Below, in pieces: positions 28,453 to 37,607 of a stretch of 64,000 nt of DNA (position 1 is the first letter of the stretch; every line of letters starts with the position of its first letter). The position numbers and the translations under genes are program-made. Below the pieces are notes generated by a model. That model saw nothing but the letters and a program-made list of their open reading frames with translations. It had not been told where the DNA came from and did not search any database. Where the stretch lies: positions 744,001 to 808,000 of the forward strand of contig MKWP01000015.1 in the NCBI GenBank assembly GCA_001899805.1, given 5' to 3'. This DNA is from Lysobacterales bacterium 66-474. GTDB taxonomy: Bacteria > Pseudomonadota > Gammaproteobacteria > Xanthomonadales > Rhodanobacteraceae.

Positions 28453-29445
28453 ATGTCCACCTCCATCTCGTCGAATGGCCATCTCGACCTCTCCCGCCGC
28501 CGTCTGCTGCAGGCCGCCGGCGTGTCAATCGCGGCTCTGGCGCTGGGCGTTCCACGCAAGCTCCCTGCCGCCGTGGCGACCACCGGTTCCAGCGCCGCGA
28601 CCATACGTTCGAGGCTGATCCTGCTCGGCACCGCCGGCGGTCCGACGCCGAAAGTCGATCGCTCGGCGCCCGCGAACGCGATCGTGGTCGGCGGCGACAT
28701 CTACGTGATCGACTGCGGCAACGGCGTGGCGCGCCAGATGGTGAAGGCGAGCCTCGACCTCGGCCGCATCCGCGACGTGTTCATCACCCACCAGCATTCC
28801 GACCACAACGCCGACTACGGCAACCTGTTGCTGCTGGCGTGGGCCACCGACCTGCATACGCCCGTCAACACCTACGGCCCGCCACCGCTGGAGCGGATGA
28901 CCGAACTGTTCCTGGAAATGGATGCCTACGACATCGGCATCCGCGAAAAGGACGAGGGCCGTCCGCCGCTGGCGCCCCTGATCCGCCCGCACGAAATCAC
29001 CCGCGGCGGTCCGGTGATGCACGACGCCAACGTGAAGGTCAGCGCGGCGCTGGTGCAGCATCCGCCGGTGGCGCCCGCGTTTGCCTATCGCTTCGATTGC
29101 CCCGATCGCTCGATCGTGTTTTCCGGCGACACAGGACCTTCCGGAAACCTGATCGCACTCGCGCACGGCGCCGACATTCTTGTACACGAAGTGATCGACC
29201 TGAAGGCGATCGACAAAGTGGTGAAGGACGAAGCGATGGCGACGCGCCTGCGCGCGCACCTCGAAGCCGCGCACACCCCGATGTCGGAAGTCGGCCGGAT
29301 CGCGACCAAGGCCGGCGTGAAGACCCTGGTGCTGAACCACTTCGTGCCCGGCACGCCGCCGATTCCGGATCAGGCCTGGTACGACGCGGTGAAGCCGCAT
29401 TTCAAGGGCCGCGTGATCGTCGGCCATGACTTGATGGAGCTGTAG
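28453..29445 (+). CDS. Tat-exported metallo-beta-lactamase-fold hydrolase
   Basis: 330 residues. A twin-arginine signal (SRRRLLQAAG, hydrophobic stretch about 19-36) suggests folded, metal-loaded export. The MBL domain has THQHSDHNADYG with the HxHxDH ligands, a later FSGDTGPSG aspartate and a C-terminal LNHFVPG histidine, as in arylsulfatase/tRNase-Z-like hydrolases. Substrate unknown. ATG 28453 is chosen since the upstream in-frame ATG 28405 would mask the Tat motif. Convergent with the MFS gene; the stop codons are 10 bp apart. Confidence 0.83.
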   Translation: MSTSISSNGHLDLSRRRLLQAAGVSIAALALGVPRKLPAAVATTGSSAATIRSRLILLGTAGGPTPKVDRSAPANAIVVGGDIYVIDCGNGVARQMVKASLDLGRIRDVFITHQHSDHNADYGNLLLLAWATDLHTPVNTYGPPPLERMTELFLEMDAYDIGIREKDEGRPPLAPLIRPHEITRGGPVMHDANVKVSAALVQHPPVAPAFAYRFDCPDRSIVFSGDTGPSGNLIALAHGADILVHEVIDLKAIDKVVKDEAMATRLRAHLEAAHTPMSEVGRIATKAGVKTLVLNHFVPGTPPIPDQAWYDAVKPHFKGRVIVGHDLMEL

Positions 29446-29455
29446 CGCTCGCGAG

Positions 29456-30742
29456 TCACGCTGCGGACGAAATGGATGGCGGCGAAACCCGCGCCCGGTC
29501 GTGTCGCGCCCAGTCGATCTGCGACACCGGCCCGACCCCGTACACCCACGAGACGGCCGCCAGCAACTGCAGCACTCCGGCGACCACGAACGGCAGCACG
29601 AAGCTGCCCGTCCGATCCACCAGGATTCCGGTCAGGAATGGCGCGATCAGTCCCGGGATGTTGCCGACGGAAGTCTGGATGCCGACCCAGCGTCCCGCTG
29701 CATCCGCGCCGGCCAGCGTCTGCGCCACGGCAAAGATGTTTGGCGCAACCAGCCCAAATGACGCGCAGGCAAGCAACAGCAGGAGCACCGAAGTATTTGC
29801 ATCGGCCAGCGCGCAACCGACCACGAAAACGGCCGCAAGCACGTAGCCTCCGCCCAGGCACGCCTTGCGCACCCGTGTCGCGGAGCCGCCCGCGGCGATC
29901 CTGCGATCCGTGAGCCGGCCGGTGACGAGGGACGTCAACGCCATCAGCAGGTACGCGCTGCCGCCGATCGTCGCCATCTGCGCCAGCGACCAGCCGCGTT
30001 CGTGCACCAGGTAGTACGGAATCCAGGACAACACGAAGCTGTACGCGTAGTTCCCGCAGAAATGCCCGATGCTCGCACCCCACAGCGAACGTTCGTGCAG
30101 GATATCGAGCATGCGCGGAACGGCGACGGAAACCTTGGTGCGCTGCTCCACCAGACGCGGCTGCACCATACCAAGCCAAGGCAGCAGCCAGATCAGGCTG
30201 ATCAAGCCGAACGCGATGAAGAAAGCGCGCCAACCGGACGCCACGATCAGCATTCCGCCGAAGAAAACCCCGAACGCCGGACCGCAGGCCATGCCCGCCA
30301 GGATCACGGCATTGGCGGTGCCACGGCTGCGCTCCGGAAAACAACGCGCGATGATCGCCGACGCCGCAGGCATGAACACGGATTCGCCGATGCCGAGCGC
30401 CAATCGCAGCCACACCAGGGTCATGAATCCGTGCGCAAGACCGGTCACCGTCATCACCAGCGACCACGTGGCGAAACCAATCACCAGTACGCGCGAGGCA
30501 CCGAATCGATCCACCAGCGAGCCGACGACGATCTGCACCGGCAGGTAGGTGATGTAGTAGGCGGTGAGCAGGAACCCCAGTTGGGTCGTCGAAAATTGCA
30601 GCTCATCCTTGATCAGGGGTGCGGCGGTGGCCAGGTTGCCACGATCGACGGCGCCGATGAAAATCGCGATGGCGAGCAGGCCCAGCGTTGCACGGAGCCA
30701 ACGCGGCATGGGCCTCGACGCAACCGGTCCGGTTCGACGCAT
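29456..30742 (-). CDS. MFS transporter, anion:cation symporter (hexuronate/phthalate-like)
   Basis: Twelve-helix carrier of 428 residues. IFIGAVDRGNLATAAPLIKDEL in helix 1, GSLVDRFGASR in loop 2-3 and a helix 4 segment LRLALGIGESVFMPAASAIIARCFPERSRGTANA are typical of the ACS family, which imports organic anions such as hexuronates and aromatic acids. The precise substrate is not predictable. Start ATG 30742; ATG 30709 (MPRW) is an alternative that removes a short Arg-rich leader. Downstream of rimI on the same strand with a 71-bp gap. Confidence 0.85.
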   Translation of the reverse strand: MRRTGPVASRPMPRWLRATLGLLAIAIFIGAVDRGNLATAAPLIKDELQFSTTQLGFLLTAYYITYLPVQIVVGSLVDRFGASRVLVIGFATWSLVMTVTGLAHGFMTLVWLRLALGIGESVFMPAASAIIARCFPERSRGTANAVILAGMACGPAFGVFFGGMLIVASGWRAFFIAFGLISLIWLLPWLGMVQPRLVEQRTKVSVAVPRMLDILHERSLWGASIGHFCGNYAYSFVLSWIPYYLVHERGWSLAQMATIGGSAYLLMALTSLVTGRLTDRRIAAGGSATRVRKACLGGGYVLAAVFVVGCALADANTSVLLLLLACASFGLVAPNIFAVAQTLAGADAAGRWVGIQTSVGNIPGLIAPFLTGILVDRTGSFVLPFVVAGVLQLLAAVSWVYGVGPVSQIDWARHDRARVSPPSISSAA

Positions 30743-30813
30743 GGCACAGCCCCCAGCCGTCGTGGCGCAATCTAGCACCGCGTGGCTTTCCTCGCATGTG
30801 CCCGCCGCGCCGC

Positions 30814-31293
30814 TCAGCATGCCCCCGGCGGCAGCAGCTCCATCGCCATCACGATCGCATCCTCGCGGCCACGTCGCGCCGGGTAGTAGCCGGGCCTGCG
30901 GCCGATCTCGTTGAAGCCGGCGCGCTCGTACATCGCGTGCGCGAGCTCGTTGGTCGGACGCACTTCCAGGAACACGCGCTCGGCGCGGTGCCAACGCGCG
31001 AGATCGAGCATGCGTTTCAAGATGTACGCGCCGTGCCCGCGCCCCTGGTGCAGCGGCGCCACGCACACGTTGAGGAGATGCGCCTCGCCCGCTCCCAGCG
31101 AAAGGATCCCGTAGCCGATGATCGCGCCGGCCTGTTCCAGCACCCAGCAATGATGGCCGTTGTCGAGGCAACTGCGGAAGATGCCGCGCGACCACGGGAA
31201 CTCGTACGCCGCGGCTTCGATGTTGGCGACCACCGAAGTGTCCTCGTGCGTCATCGGACGCAGGCTCGCTTCCAGCGGCGCCACCGCGACCAT
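30814..31293 (-). CDS. rimI: Ribosomal protein bS18 alanine N-acetyltransferase
   Basis: GNAT enzyme acetylating the N-terminal alanine of ribosomal protein S18, 159 residues. YEFPWSRGIFRSCLDNGHHCWVLE and LLNVCVAPLHQGRGHGAYILKRM (acetyl-CoA loop) with EVRPTNELAHAMYERAGFNEIGRRPGYYP match RimI closely. ATG 31293 starts 1 bp after the stop of the preceding HolD-like gene (TGA-C-ATG), so translation is coupled; ATG 31254 is an alternative. The holD-rimI pairing is known from E. coli. Confidence 0.92.
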   Translation of the reverse strand: MVAVAPLEASLRPMTHEDTSVVANIEAAAYEFPWSRGIFRSCLDNGHHCWVLEQAGAIIGYGILSLGAGEAHLLNVCVAPLHQGRGHGAYILKRMLDLARWHRAERVFLEVRPTNELAHAMYERAGFNEIGRRPGYYPARRGREDAIVMAMELLPPGAC

Positions 31294-31294
31294 G

Positions 31295-31765
31295 TCAGGA
31301 CCCGTTGCCGCCGCGGCCGAGCGCCTGCATCTGTTCCCACAGCAGGCGTTTGCGCTCGCGGTCGCGGTGCAGCACCACAAGCGGGTCGACGCGCAACACG
31401 CGGATCGCGGGCACGCCTTCAGGCAACGGCGCGGCGCCGAACACCATCACCGCGGCGCCCGGATCGCCCGCGACGTCGCACACCCGCACGCGCTGCAGGC
31501 CGGCCTTGCCGACCGCTTCGGTCAGCGCCGTGTACATGTTCCTGATGACCGGATCGCCCAGTTCCGCCTGGTCGGTCTGCAACGCAAGCCGCACGATGCG
31601 CGTGGCAGGCGCAGCGGCACTCGTCGTCGCGGGCGCATCGGCGATCGGCGGCGCGACGGAGGTCGTCACGGCCACCGCATCCACTCCGCGCCGACGCAGG
31701 TGCAACGGCTGCGCACCGAGCGCGCGCAAGCGGCGCGTGCGCAAAACCGGCGTCGCCGCGTTCAT
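31295..31765 (-). CDS. Putative DNA polymerase III psi subunit (HolD-like)
   Basis: 156 residues. The middle and C-terminal parts (LGDPVIRNMYTALTEAVG; VLRVDPLVVLHRDRERKRLLWEQMQAL) can be aligned by eye with E. coli HolD (DPLVSDVLRALTVS; LRANPTARAALWQQI), and the position directly before rimI is the same as in E. coli. HolD joins the clamp loader to SSB through the chi subunit. An Ala/Thr/Pro-rich linker of about 40 residues (about 35-60) follows a basic N-terminus LRTRRLRALGAQPLHLRR. The start overlaps the pssA stop by 4 bp. Similarity is weak, so the assignment stays tentative. Confidence 0.55.
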   Translation of the reverse strand: MNAATPVLRTRRLRALGAQPLHLRRRGVDAVAVTTSVAPPIADAPATTSAAAPATRIVRLALQTDQAELGDPVIRNMYTALTEAVGKAGLQRVRVCDVAGDPGAAVMVFGAAPLPEGVPAIRVLRVDPLVVLHRDRERKRLLWEQMQALGRGGNGS

Positions 31766-32580
31766 GGCTCCGATTCCGGAGGCTGTGCGGCTTGCGCCGC
31801 ATGTCGGCGCGCCATGCGCAAGCGCCGACGCGATGCCCGGCTGCGCAGTCCCCACAACGTGATCACCACGCCCGACAGGGCGTACACGGTCGCCAGGGTC
31901 AGCAGCACCAGCGCGGTATTGAGCGTCAGTGCGACGATGATGATCACCGCGAGGATGATCCACACGAACGGCACCCGGTCGCTGACCGGCAGCGTCTTGA
32001 AGCTGTAGTAGCGCACGCGGCTCACCATCAGCAACCCCGCGACCACGGCGAGGATGGGCGTGAAGAAGCACAGCCATTCCCCTTGGATGCCGAAGTTTTC
32101 CATCGACCACACGAACGACATGCACAGGCCCGCGGCGGCGGGACTGGCGAGGCCCTGGAAATAACGCTTGTCGGCGACGCCGACCTGGGTGTTGAAGCGC
32201 GCCAGCCGCAACGCCGCGCACGCGGCGTACAGGAACGCGGCGCACCAACCCACCTTGCTCCACACCGGGCCGTAGTCGCGCAGGTACTGCAGCGACCACG
32301 TGTACATCACAAGCGCCGGCGCAAGCCCGAAGCTGGTGAGGTCCGACAGCGAGTCGTACTGCACGCCGAATTCGCTCTGGGTGCCGGTGAGCCGCGCCAC
32401 GCGGCCATCCATGCCGTCCAGCAGCGCGGCAATGAAAACCGCGATCGCGGCGTGCGTGAAGAAGCCGAGGTACGCCGCCACGATCGCGTAGAAACCCGCG
32501 AACATCGCACCGGTCGTGAACAGGTTCGGCAACAGGTAGATGCCGCGTCGCGGCGGTTTGCGGGGAAGTGTTTCGACCAT
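31762..32580 (-). CDS. pssA: CDP-diacylglycerol-serine O-phosphatidyltransferase
   Basis: Membrane enzyme of the CDP-alcohol phosphotransferase family making phosphatidylserine, 272 residues. The catalytic motif DGxxAR(x8)Gx3Dx3D is present as DGMDGRVARLTGTQSEFGVQYDSLSD. About eight hydrophobic helices; the N-terminus RKPPRRGIYLLPNLFTTGAMFAGFYAIV is typical of the Bacillus-type PssA found in many proteobacteria, unlike the phospholipase-D-type PssA of E. coli. Start ATG 32580; an upstream extension overlaps the divergent promoter area. Leads the pssA-holD-rimI unit. Confidence 0.93.
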   Translation of the reverse strand: MVETLPRKPPRRGIYLLPNLFTTGAMFAGFYAIVAAYLGFFTHAAIAVFIAALLDGMDGRVARLTGTQSEFGVQYDSLSDLTSFGLAPALVMYTWSLQYLRDYGPVWSKVGWCAAFLYAACAALRLARFNTQVGVADKRYFQGLASPAAAGLCMSFVWSMENFGIQGEWLCFFTPILAVVAGLLMVSRVRYYSFKTLPVSDRVPFVWIILAVIIIVALTLNTALVLLTLATVYALSGVVITLWGLRSRASRRRLRMARRHAAQAAQPPESEP

Positions 32581-32720
32581 GTGGATTGCAGCTCCGGGCA
32601 CGGCCCAGTGTAACCCAAGCCCCGCACGGCCCGGCCGCGAAACGCGTGACGGCCTTCCGGTTACGCCCCAACGGGTGTGGCATACTCGCGCCACCGCACC
32701 ACGCGCCCCGGGGGCATCCC

Positions 32721-33194
32721 ATGCAACTGCGCACTCTTTTAGCCGCGTCGGCCGTGGGCCTGTCGCTCGCCTGCGTTGCCGGGTTCGCCAGCGCCCAGCA
32801 AATCTACAAATGGAAGGACGCCAACGGCGTCATCCACTTCTCGCAGACGCCGCCGACCAACAACACGCATTACACGAAAATGCAGCTGGCCGGCGAACCG
32901 GACGTGTCGTCCAACCCGCCTTCGCCGGCGTCCGAGGGCACGACCGGCGAGGGCGAATCCCGCCCTGCTCCGCAGGCCGCGAACTCGAACGCAACCCAGC
33001 CGGACACGCCTTCCAACCGCTCCGCACTCTGCAAGCAGCTGGATTCCAACATCGCGCTGCTGCAGGGCAAGCAGCCGGTGGTGACCGGCGGCAGCGGCGG
33101 CAACCAGCAGGTGATGAGCGACAACGCACGCGAAGCGCAGCTCGCCACCGCGCGCGCGCAACAGGTGCAGTACTGTTCGGGCGGCGCAGGCTGA
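32721..33194 (+). CDS. DUF4124 domain-containing exported protein
   Basis: 157 residues with a signal peptide (cleavage near ASAQQ) followed at once by the DUF4124 motif QIYKWKDANGVIHFSQTPP, a small beta-sheet module common in periplasmic proteins of proteobacteria. The remainder is low-complexity (Pro, Ser, Asn, Gln) with a CKQL...YC cysteine pair that could form a disulfide. Function unknown. ATG 32721 directly starts the signal peptide. Divergent from pssA with about 140 bp between. Confidence 0.8.
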   Translation: MQLRTLLAASAVGLSLACVAGFASAQQIYKWKDANGVIHFSQTPPTNNTHYTKMQLAGEPDVSSNPPSPASEGTTGEGESRPAPQAANSNATQPDTPSNRSALCKQLDSNIALLQGKQPVVTGGSGGNQQVMSDNAREAQLATARAQQVQYCSGGAG

Positions 33195-33324
33195 TTCGCG
33201 CACCCTTGCGACTCGGCGGCCGCAAGTTCTCCTGTCTGTCCCGCACGCGGCGCCGAGGCGTATTCTCGCCCACTGCGTGAGTCCTGCTGTGTAGTGTGCG
33301 CTCCGCACATGTGCTTTTAAGGCG

Positions 33325-33618
33325 GTTTCGTCGGCTGAGCCGACGATCCCCTTTCTCTTGCATCGCCAAGAGAAAGGGGCGAAAGAGAAGGCGAACCCCG
33401 CGAACACGCCCTTGGCGCGTCCCTGCGCCGCGGGTTCGCTCGCAGCCGCCGGGGTTCGCCAAAGGGCCATCCATGGCCCTGCGACGAACTGACCGGCATC
33501 CTGCCGGTCATCCTTTGGACTGCTCCGTCGTCCGCTCGCCGTGTTCGAGGGGCCCCATTTGGCGCGCATCCTGCGCGCGGAATGGACGAAGCAAGTTGCA
33601 GGTTCCTGCTCCAAACAA
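33325..33618. repeat. Hairpin-rich intergenic block preceding structured repeat copy 2
   Basis: Series of short palindromes: CGTCGGC-TGA-GCCGACG, CCCCTTTCTCTTG/CAAGAGAAAGGGG (33348-33379, 13-bp perfect stem), GGGCCATCCATGGCCC, GACCGGCA-TCC-TGCCGGTC and GCGCGCATCCTGCGCGC. Reading frames through the region on both strands change composition abruptly and show no domain, so I see no gene. Together with 33619-33869 it makes up the 808-bp gap between the DUF4124 gene and proS. Confidence 0.75.
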
Positions 33619-33869
33619 GGCCATGGATGGCCGAACTACGAAGCGACCAACGCGCCGTTGCATGCCGCCGAGTAGCGCAGTCGAGCGCGCGAGCAAGGCG
33701 CGCATGTTCGAGGGCATGGATGCCCGAGTTCGCGCCGGCGCGCGCTCGACGAGCAACACAGGGAAGTTTCGGCATCACGACGTTGCCGAAACCGGCATGC
33801 CAGGCGCAATGGTCTTTGGTGACTTTCTGCCAAAACAGAAAGTCACCCGCTCGCCGCCGAGGCGAGCGG
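33619..33869. repeat. Structured dispersed repeat, copy 2
   Basis: Diverged copy of 26188-26433: same start GGCCATGGATGGCC, same middle (GCGCATGTTCGAGGGCATGGATGCCCGAGTTCGCG, cited in part), same order of hairpins. Here the second stem is GGTGACTTTCTG/CAGAAAGTCACC, so base pairs differ from copy 1 but pairing is kept. Lies about 130 bp upstream of proS. Confidence 0.88.
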
Positions 33870-34002
33870 AACCCAACAGCGGCGTCGCGGACTCGCGGGA
33901 GAAGCAAGAAGGTGGATCCGGACTCGCACCAGAACGATGAGATTGCGAAGCTGCACCACCGCTACAATCGCGGACTTTCCATCAAATCCCAAGCCAACTG
34001 TC

Positions 34003-35709
34003 ATGCGCCTGTCCAGGTTTCATCTTGCCACCACCCGCGAGGCACCCGCCGACGCCGAGCTCGCCAGCCACAAACTGATGTTGCGCGCAGGCATGATTCG
34101 CAAGCTGGCCTCCGGCATCTACACGTGGTCGCCGCTGGGCCTGCGCGTGCTGCGCAAGGTCGAGGCCGTGGTGCGCGAGGAAATGGACCGCGCCGGCGCC
34201 ATCGAGCTTCTGATGCCGACGATCCAGCCCGCGGAGCTGTGGCAGGAAACCGGACGCTGGCAGAAATTCGGCGGCCAGCTTCTGAAAATCAGGGACCGCA
34301 AGGAAGCCGAATACTGCTATGGCCCGACCGCGGAGGAAGTGGTCACCGATTTCGCGCGCAACGAATTGCGCAGCTACAAGCAATTGCCCCTGAACCTGTA
34401 CCAGATCCAGACCAAGTTCCGCGATGAAATCCGTCCGCGCTTCGGGGTGATGCGGGCGCGCGAATTCATCATGAAGGATGCGTATTCGTTCGACTTGACG
34501 CCAGCGGGACTGGAACAGTCATACCAGGCCATGCACGACGCCTATTCGCGCATCTTCACGCGCCTGGGCTTGAAGTTCCGCGCGGTGCAGGCGGACACCG
34601 GCGCGATCGGCGGCAATGCCTCGCAGGAATTCCACGTGCTGGCCGAATCCGGCGAAGACGCGCTGGCGTTTTCCGACGGGTCCGATTACGCGGCCAACGT
34701 GGAGCGCGCCGAAGCGCTGGCGCCAGCCGCCCCGCGCCCTGCACCCGCCCAGCCGCTCACGCGCGTGGACACGCCCACGCAGAAAACCATCGAGGAAGTC
34801 AGCGCGTTCCTGGGCGTTTCACCCGCACAATGCATCAAGACCCTGATCGTGCGCGGCAACGATGGATTGGTTGCGCTGTGCCTGCGCGGGGACCATGAAT
34901 TGAACGAGGTGAAGGCCGCGAAGCTGCCCGAATTGCCGGGCGAATCGCTGCTGGCCGACGAAGCCGAGATCATGAAACGCGTCGGTTGCATGCCGGGCTT
35001 TCTCGGTCCCGTGGGCCTGTCCGATGACATCCCCGTGATCGTGGACCGCAGCGCGGCGGTGATCGCGGATTTCGTCTGCGGCGGCAACATCGAAGGCACC
35101 CATTACACCGGCGCCAACTGGGAACGCGACGCACGCGTCACCCGCATCGCCGACCTGCGCAAGGTGGTCGCAGGCGACCTTTCGCCGGACGGCAAGGGCA
35201 CGCTCGGCATCGCGCGCGGCATCGAGGTAGGACACGTGTTCCAACTCGGCACCAAATACTCCGAGGCGCTGGGCGCGACGGTACTCGACGATGCCGGACA
35301 AAATCGCGTGCTGGAAATGGGTTGTTACGGCATCGGCATCACGCGAATCGTGGCGGCGGCGATCGAGCAGAACCACGACGATGCCGGCATCATCTGGCCG
35401 GAACCGATGGCGCCATGGCGCGCGGTGGTTTGCCTGATCAATCCGAAAAACAGTCCAGCCGTCAACGAGGTAGCCGAAGCGTTGCATGCGGAGTTGAATG
35501 CACGCGGCATCGAAACCTGCCTCGATGACCGCGGCCTGCGTCCCGGCGCGATGTTCGCCGATCTCGAATTGATCGGCATTCCGCATCGCATCGTGGTCAG
35601 CGAGCGCGGCATCGCTTCCGGCACCTTCGAATATCGTGGCCGGCGCGACAGCGAAAGCCGCAACCTCGATCGCGATACCTTGCTGGCGTTATTCGCGCCG
35701 GGCCAATGA
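34003..35709 (+). CDS. proS: Prolyl-tRNA synthetase
   Basis: Class II aminoacyl-tRNA synthetase, 568 residues, prokaryotic type with an inserted editing domain between motifs 2 and 3 (about 225-385, including [15 protein letters not shown] and the editing-site region [21 protein letters not shown]) that clears misacylated Ala-tRNA(Pro). N-terminal [40 protein letters not shown], motif 2 [20 protein letters not shown] and motif 3 [17 protein letters not shown] are present. Start ATG 34003. Monocistronic; preceded by a long repeat block. Confidence 0.97.
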   Translation: MRLSRFHLATTREAPADAELASHKLMLRAGMIRKLASGIYTWSPLGLRVLRKVEAVVREEMDRAGAIELLMPTIQPAELWQETGRWQKFGGQLLKIRDRKEAEYCYGPTAEEVVTDFARNELRSYKQLPLNLYQIQTKFRDEIRPRFGVMRAREFIMKDAYSFDLTPAGLEQSYQAMHDAYSRIFTRLGLKFRAVQADTGAIGGNASQEFHVLAESGEDALAFSDGSDYAANVERAEALAPAAPRPAPAQPLTRVDTPTQKTIEEVSAFLGVSPAQCIKTLIVRGNDGLVALCLRGDHELNEVKAAKLPELPGESLLADEAEIMKRVGCMPGFLGPVGLSDDIPVIVDRSAAVIADFVCGGNIEGTHYTGANWERDARVTRIADLRKVVAGDLSPDGKGTLGIARGIEVGHVFQLGTKYSEALGATVLDDAGQNRVLEMGCYGIGITRIVAAAIEQNHDDAGIIWPEPMAPWRAVVCLINPKNSPAVNEVAEALHAELNARGIETCLDDRGLRPGAMFADLELIGIPHRIVVSERGIASGTFEYRGRRDSESRNLDRDTLLALFAPGQ

Positions 35710-35831
35710 CCGGGGCATTTTGCATTCAATCCCGACATGCGCAAGAATAATCGCTGTCGACGGGGGTTTAATCGACGCGATTGCCCTTTCGATACACGGC
35801 ACCTTCAACATCCAAAAACAGCGGAGTCCAC

Positions 35832-36143
35832 ATGGCCATCGATGTCAGCTCACTCAACGAAAAACAACTGAAGGATCTCATCCGGAAAGCGCGGGGGCGC
35901 ATGAAGAACATGGACAAGGAGAAAATCGCCAAGGTCAAGGGCAAGGTCAATGCGGTACTCAAGGCCGAAGGCGTCACCTTCGCGCAGATCTATGGCAAAA
36001 AGCGCGGCGGCAAGGGCAAGGTCGCGCCGAAATACCGCAATCCGGGCGGCAGCGAAACCTGGTCCGGCCGCGGCAAGCGCCCGCGCTGGTACGTGGCGGC
36101 GCTGAAGGCCGGCAAGAAGGAAAAGGATCTGCTGATCAAATAA
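35832..36143 (+). CDS. H-NS family nucleoid-associated protein
   Basis: 103-residue DNA-binding protein. A short N-terminal helical oligomerisation part (SLNEKQLKDLIRKARGRMKNMDKEKIAKV) and the C-terminal AT-hook-like DNA-binding motif (PKYRNPGGSETWSGRGKRPRWYVAAL) define the H-NS/BpH3/XrvA group of proteobacteria, which silence AT-rich or acquired DNA. RBS GCGGAG precedes ATG 35832. The upstream region has a TTGCAT and an AGAATAAT that could be a -35/-10 pair. Followed by strong hairpins (36149-36208). Confidence 0.92.
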   Translation: MAIDVSSLNEKQLKDLIRKARGRMKNMDKEKIAKVKGKVNAVLKAEGVTFAQIYGKKRGGKGKVAPKYRNPGGSETWSGRGKRPRWYVAALKAGKKEKDLLIK

Positions 36144-36148
36144 TGATC

Positions 36149-36208
36149 GGCGATCGGGCTTCCTGCCCGACGCCGATACGGCGAGTCCGGTACACGCCCG
36201 GACTCGCC
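36149..36208 (+). terminator. Candidate transcription terminator: two stem-loops after the H-NS gene
   Basis: First stem CGGCG..CGGGC / GCCCG..CGCCG (36149-36175). Second is a perfect 11-bp stem GGCGAGTCCGG / CCGGACTCGCC (36180-36190 with 36198-36208) around a 7-nt loop. No long T-run follows, so the role is inferred from position. Confidence 0.55.
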
Positions 36209-36316
36209 TTCGCCGGAATCGCTGCGCGATCCCGCGTGCGATCCATCCATGGATCGCGATTGCCCAGCCCGATTATTCGCGCGTTGTCGAACACGTCTTT
36301 CGGTTCGACCGCGTCT

Positions 36317-37585
36317 TCACAAACTCCGTCGCGGCGCCACCAGCAGGTCGCCGAACAGCAATCCCGCGACCAGTGAGATCAGCAAAGTCACCAGCAGCAC
36401 CGCGATATGGGTGCCGCTGGCGATCTGGTTGTTGAGCAGGTCGGAGACGCTGCGAAAACCCACGCTGCCCGGCACCAGCAACAGCACGCCGGGCTCCCGC
36501 ACCAGCGCGCCGGGACGATGCCTCCATCGCGCGTAAAGATTGCTGCCCGCACCCAGCACCAGCCCGCCGATGAAAACGCCGAACGGCGCACCCATCGCGT
36601 TGCCGCACCAATACGTCACCAGATATCCGGCGATCACCGCCGTCAATACCAGCGGATAATCGCGGCGCGCGGTCTGGAACAGCATCGCGAACGCCACCGC
36701 GGCCACCGCCAGCGCCGGCCACTGCCACCACGCCGGCAACGGCGGCAGCGGGTGCGCGGCGGGAATGATGTGCGCCACCGCGCAAAGTTGCGCCGCGGCG
36801 ATCGTGCCGAAGGTCAGTTTCAGGATGGTCGCGGCCGCGCCCGCGAAACGCGCGACGCCGGACGCCAGGTGCTGGCTGGTCAATTCGCGTACCGCGTTGG
36901 TCAGCGACATGCCCGGCACCAGCACGATCAGCGCCGACAACACCACCAGCTTCAATGCCAACGGCACCAGCCACGCACTGACGATTGTCGCGATGAACGT
37001 CGCCACCAGCGCGGCGATCGCGTCGCCCGCGATCGCGAGCCGCGGGCGCCCGGAGCCCGCCACCGCGATCGCGCCGATCAACAGCCCGATCACCCCCGCG
37101 ACGATCGCGTCCGGCCCCGAGGTGTGGAACAGCACCGCGACGGCCGCCGCGGACAACCCGTAACTCGCGACCGTCGCCCACAGCGCGGCGCGCGGCAGGG
37201 GGCGACCGAGCGCCTGCAATTGCGCCATGCCGCGGCGCGGCGACAGGCTGCCGTCGGCCACCCGGTCGGCGATTTCGTCGGCGCGGCACAGGCGCGCCAG
37301 GTTCACGTCACCCGGCGCGATCCTCACCACCTGGGTGATGTCGGCAAGGCCGTCGCCCCCCGGTGCGCTGAAAGACAGCACGATCGAAGTCGGTGTGGAC
37401 AGCACGTCGCAGGCAAGGCCGAGTTGCTGGGCGACGTTGCCGATCGCCTGTTCGAGGCGCGGTGCCGCGGCGCCGTACTGGTGCAGCCGCTTCGCCAACT
37501 CGATCACGAAGCCGATGCGGGCGCGACGCTGCTCGCGGTGCACCGGATCGCACTGCCCGTCCCGGCCGGCCGAAGTTTCCGTCAT
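36317..37585 (-). CDS. Threonine/serine exporter family protein (ThrE-like)
   Basis: 422 residues: an N-terminal cytoplasmic domain (about 20-130, FVIELAKRLHQYGAAAPRLEQAI..., DUF1212) followed by about ten transmembrane helices, the fused ThrE_1/ThrE_2 arrangement of Corynebacterium ThrE, which exports threonine and serine by proton antiport. The conserved membrane segments VLSALIVLVPGMSLTNAVREL and LLVPGSVGFRSVSDLL appear in both halves. Convergent with the H-NS gene and 22 bp downstream of the NfeD gene, which may share its transcript. Confidence 0.85.
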   Translation of the reverse strand: MTETSAGRDGQCDPVHREQRRARIGFVIELAKRLHQYGAAAPRLEQAIGNVAQQLGLACDVLSTPTSIVLSFSAPGGDGLADITQVVRIAPGDVNLARLCRADEIADRVADGSLSPRRGMAQLQALGRPLPRAALWATVASYGLSAAAVAVLFHTSGPDAIVAGVIGLLIGAIAVAGSGRPRLAIAGDAIAALVATFIATIVSAWLVPLALKLVVLSALIVLVPGMSLTNAVRELTSQHLASGVARFAGAAATILKLTFGTIAAAQLCAVAHIIPAAHPLPPLPAWWQWPALAVAAVAFAMLFQTARRDYPLVLTAVIAGYLVTYWCGNAMGAPFGVFIGGLVLGAGSNLYARWRHRPGALVREPGVLLLVPGSVGFRSVSDLLNNQIASGTHIAVLLVTLLISLVAGLLFGDLLVAPRRSL

Positions 37586-37607
37586 GCGCGTGCGGCCGCC
37601 TGTCGGA

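Noticed and set aside
33296-34427. Overlapping open frames of 200-300 codons in the gap before proS
   Set aside because: The region is built of palindromic repeats; frames on both strands change character abruptly and share no family features.
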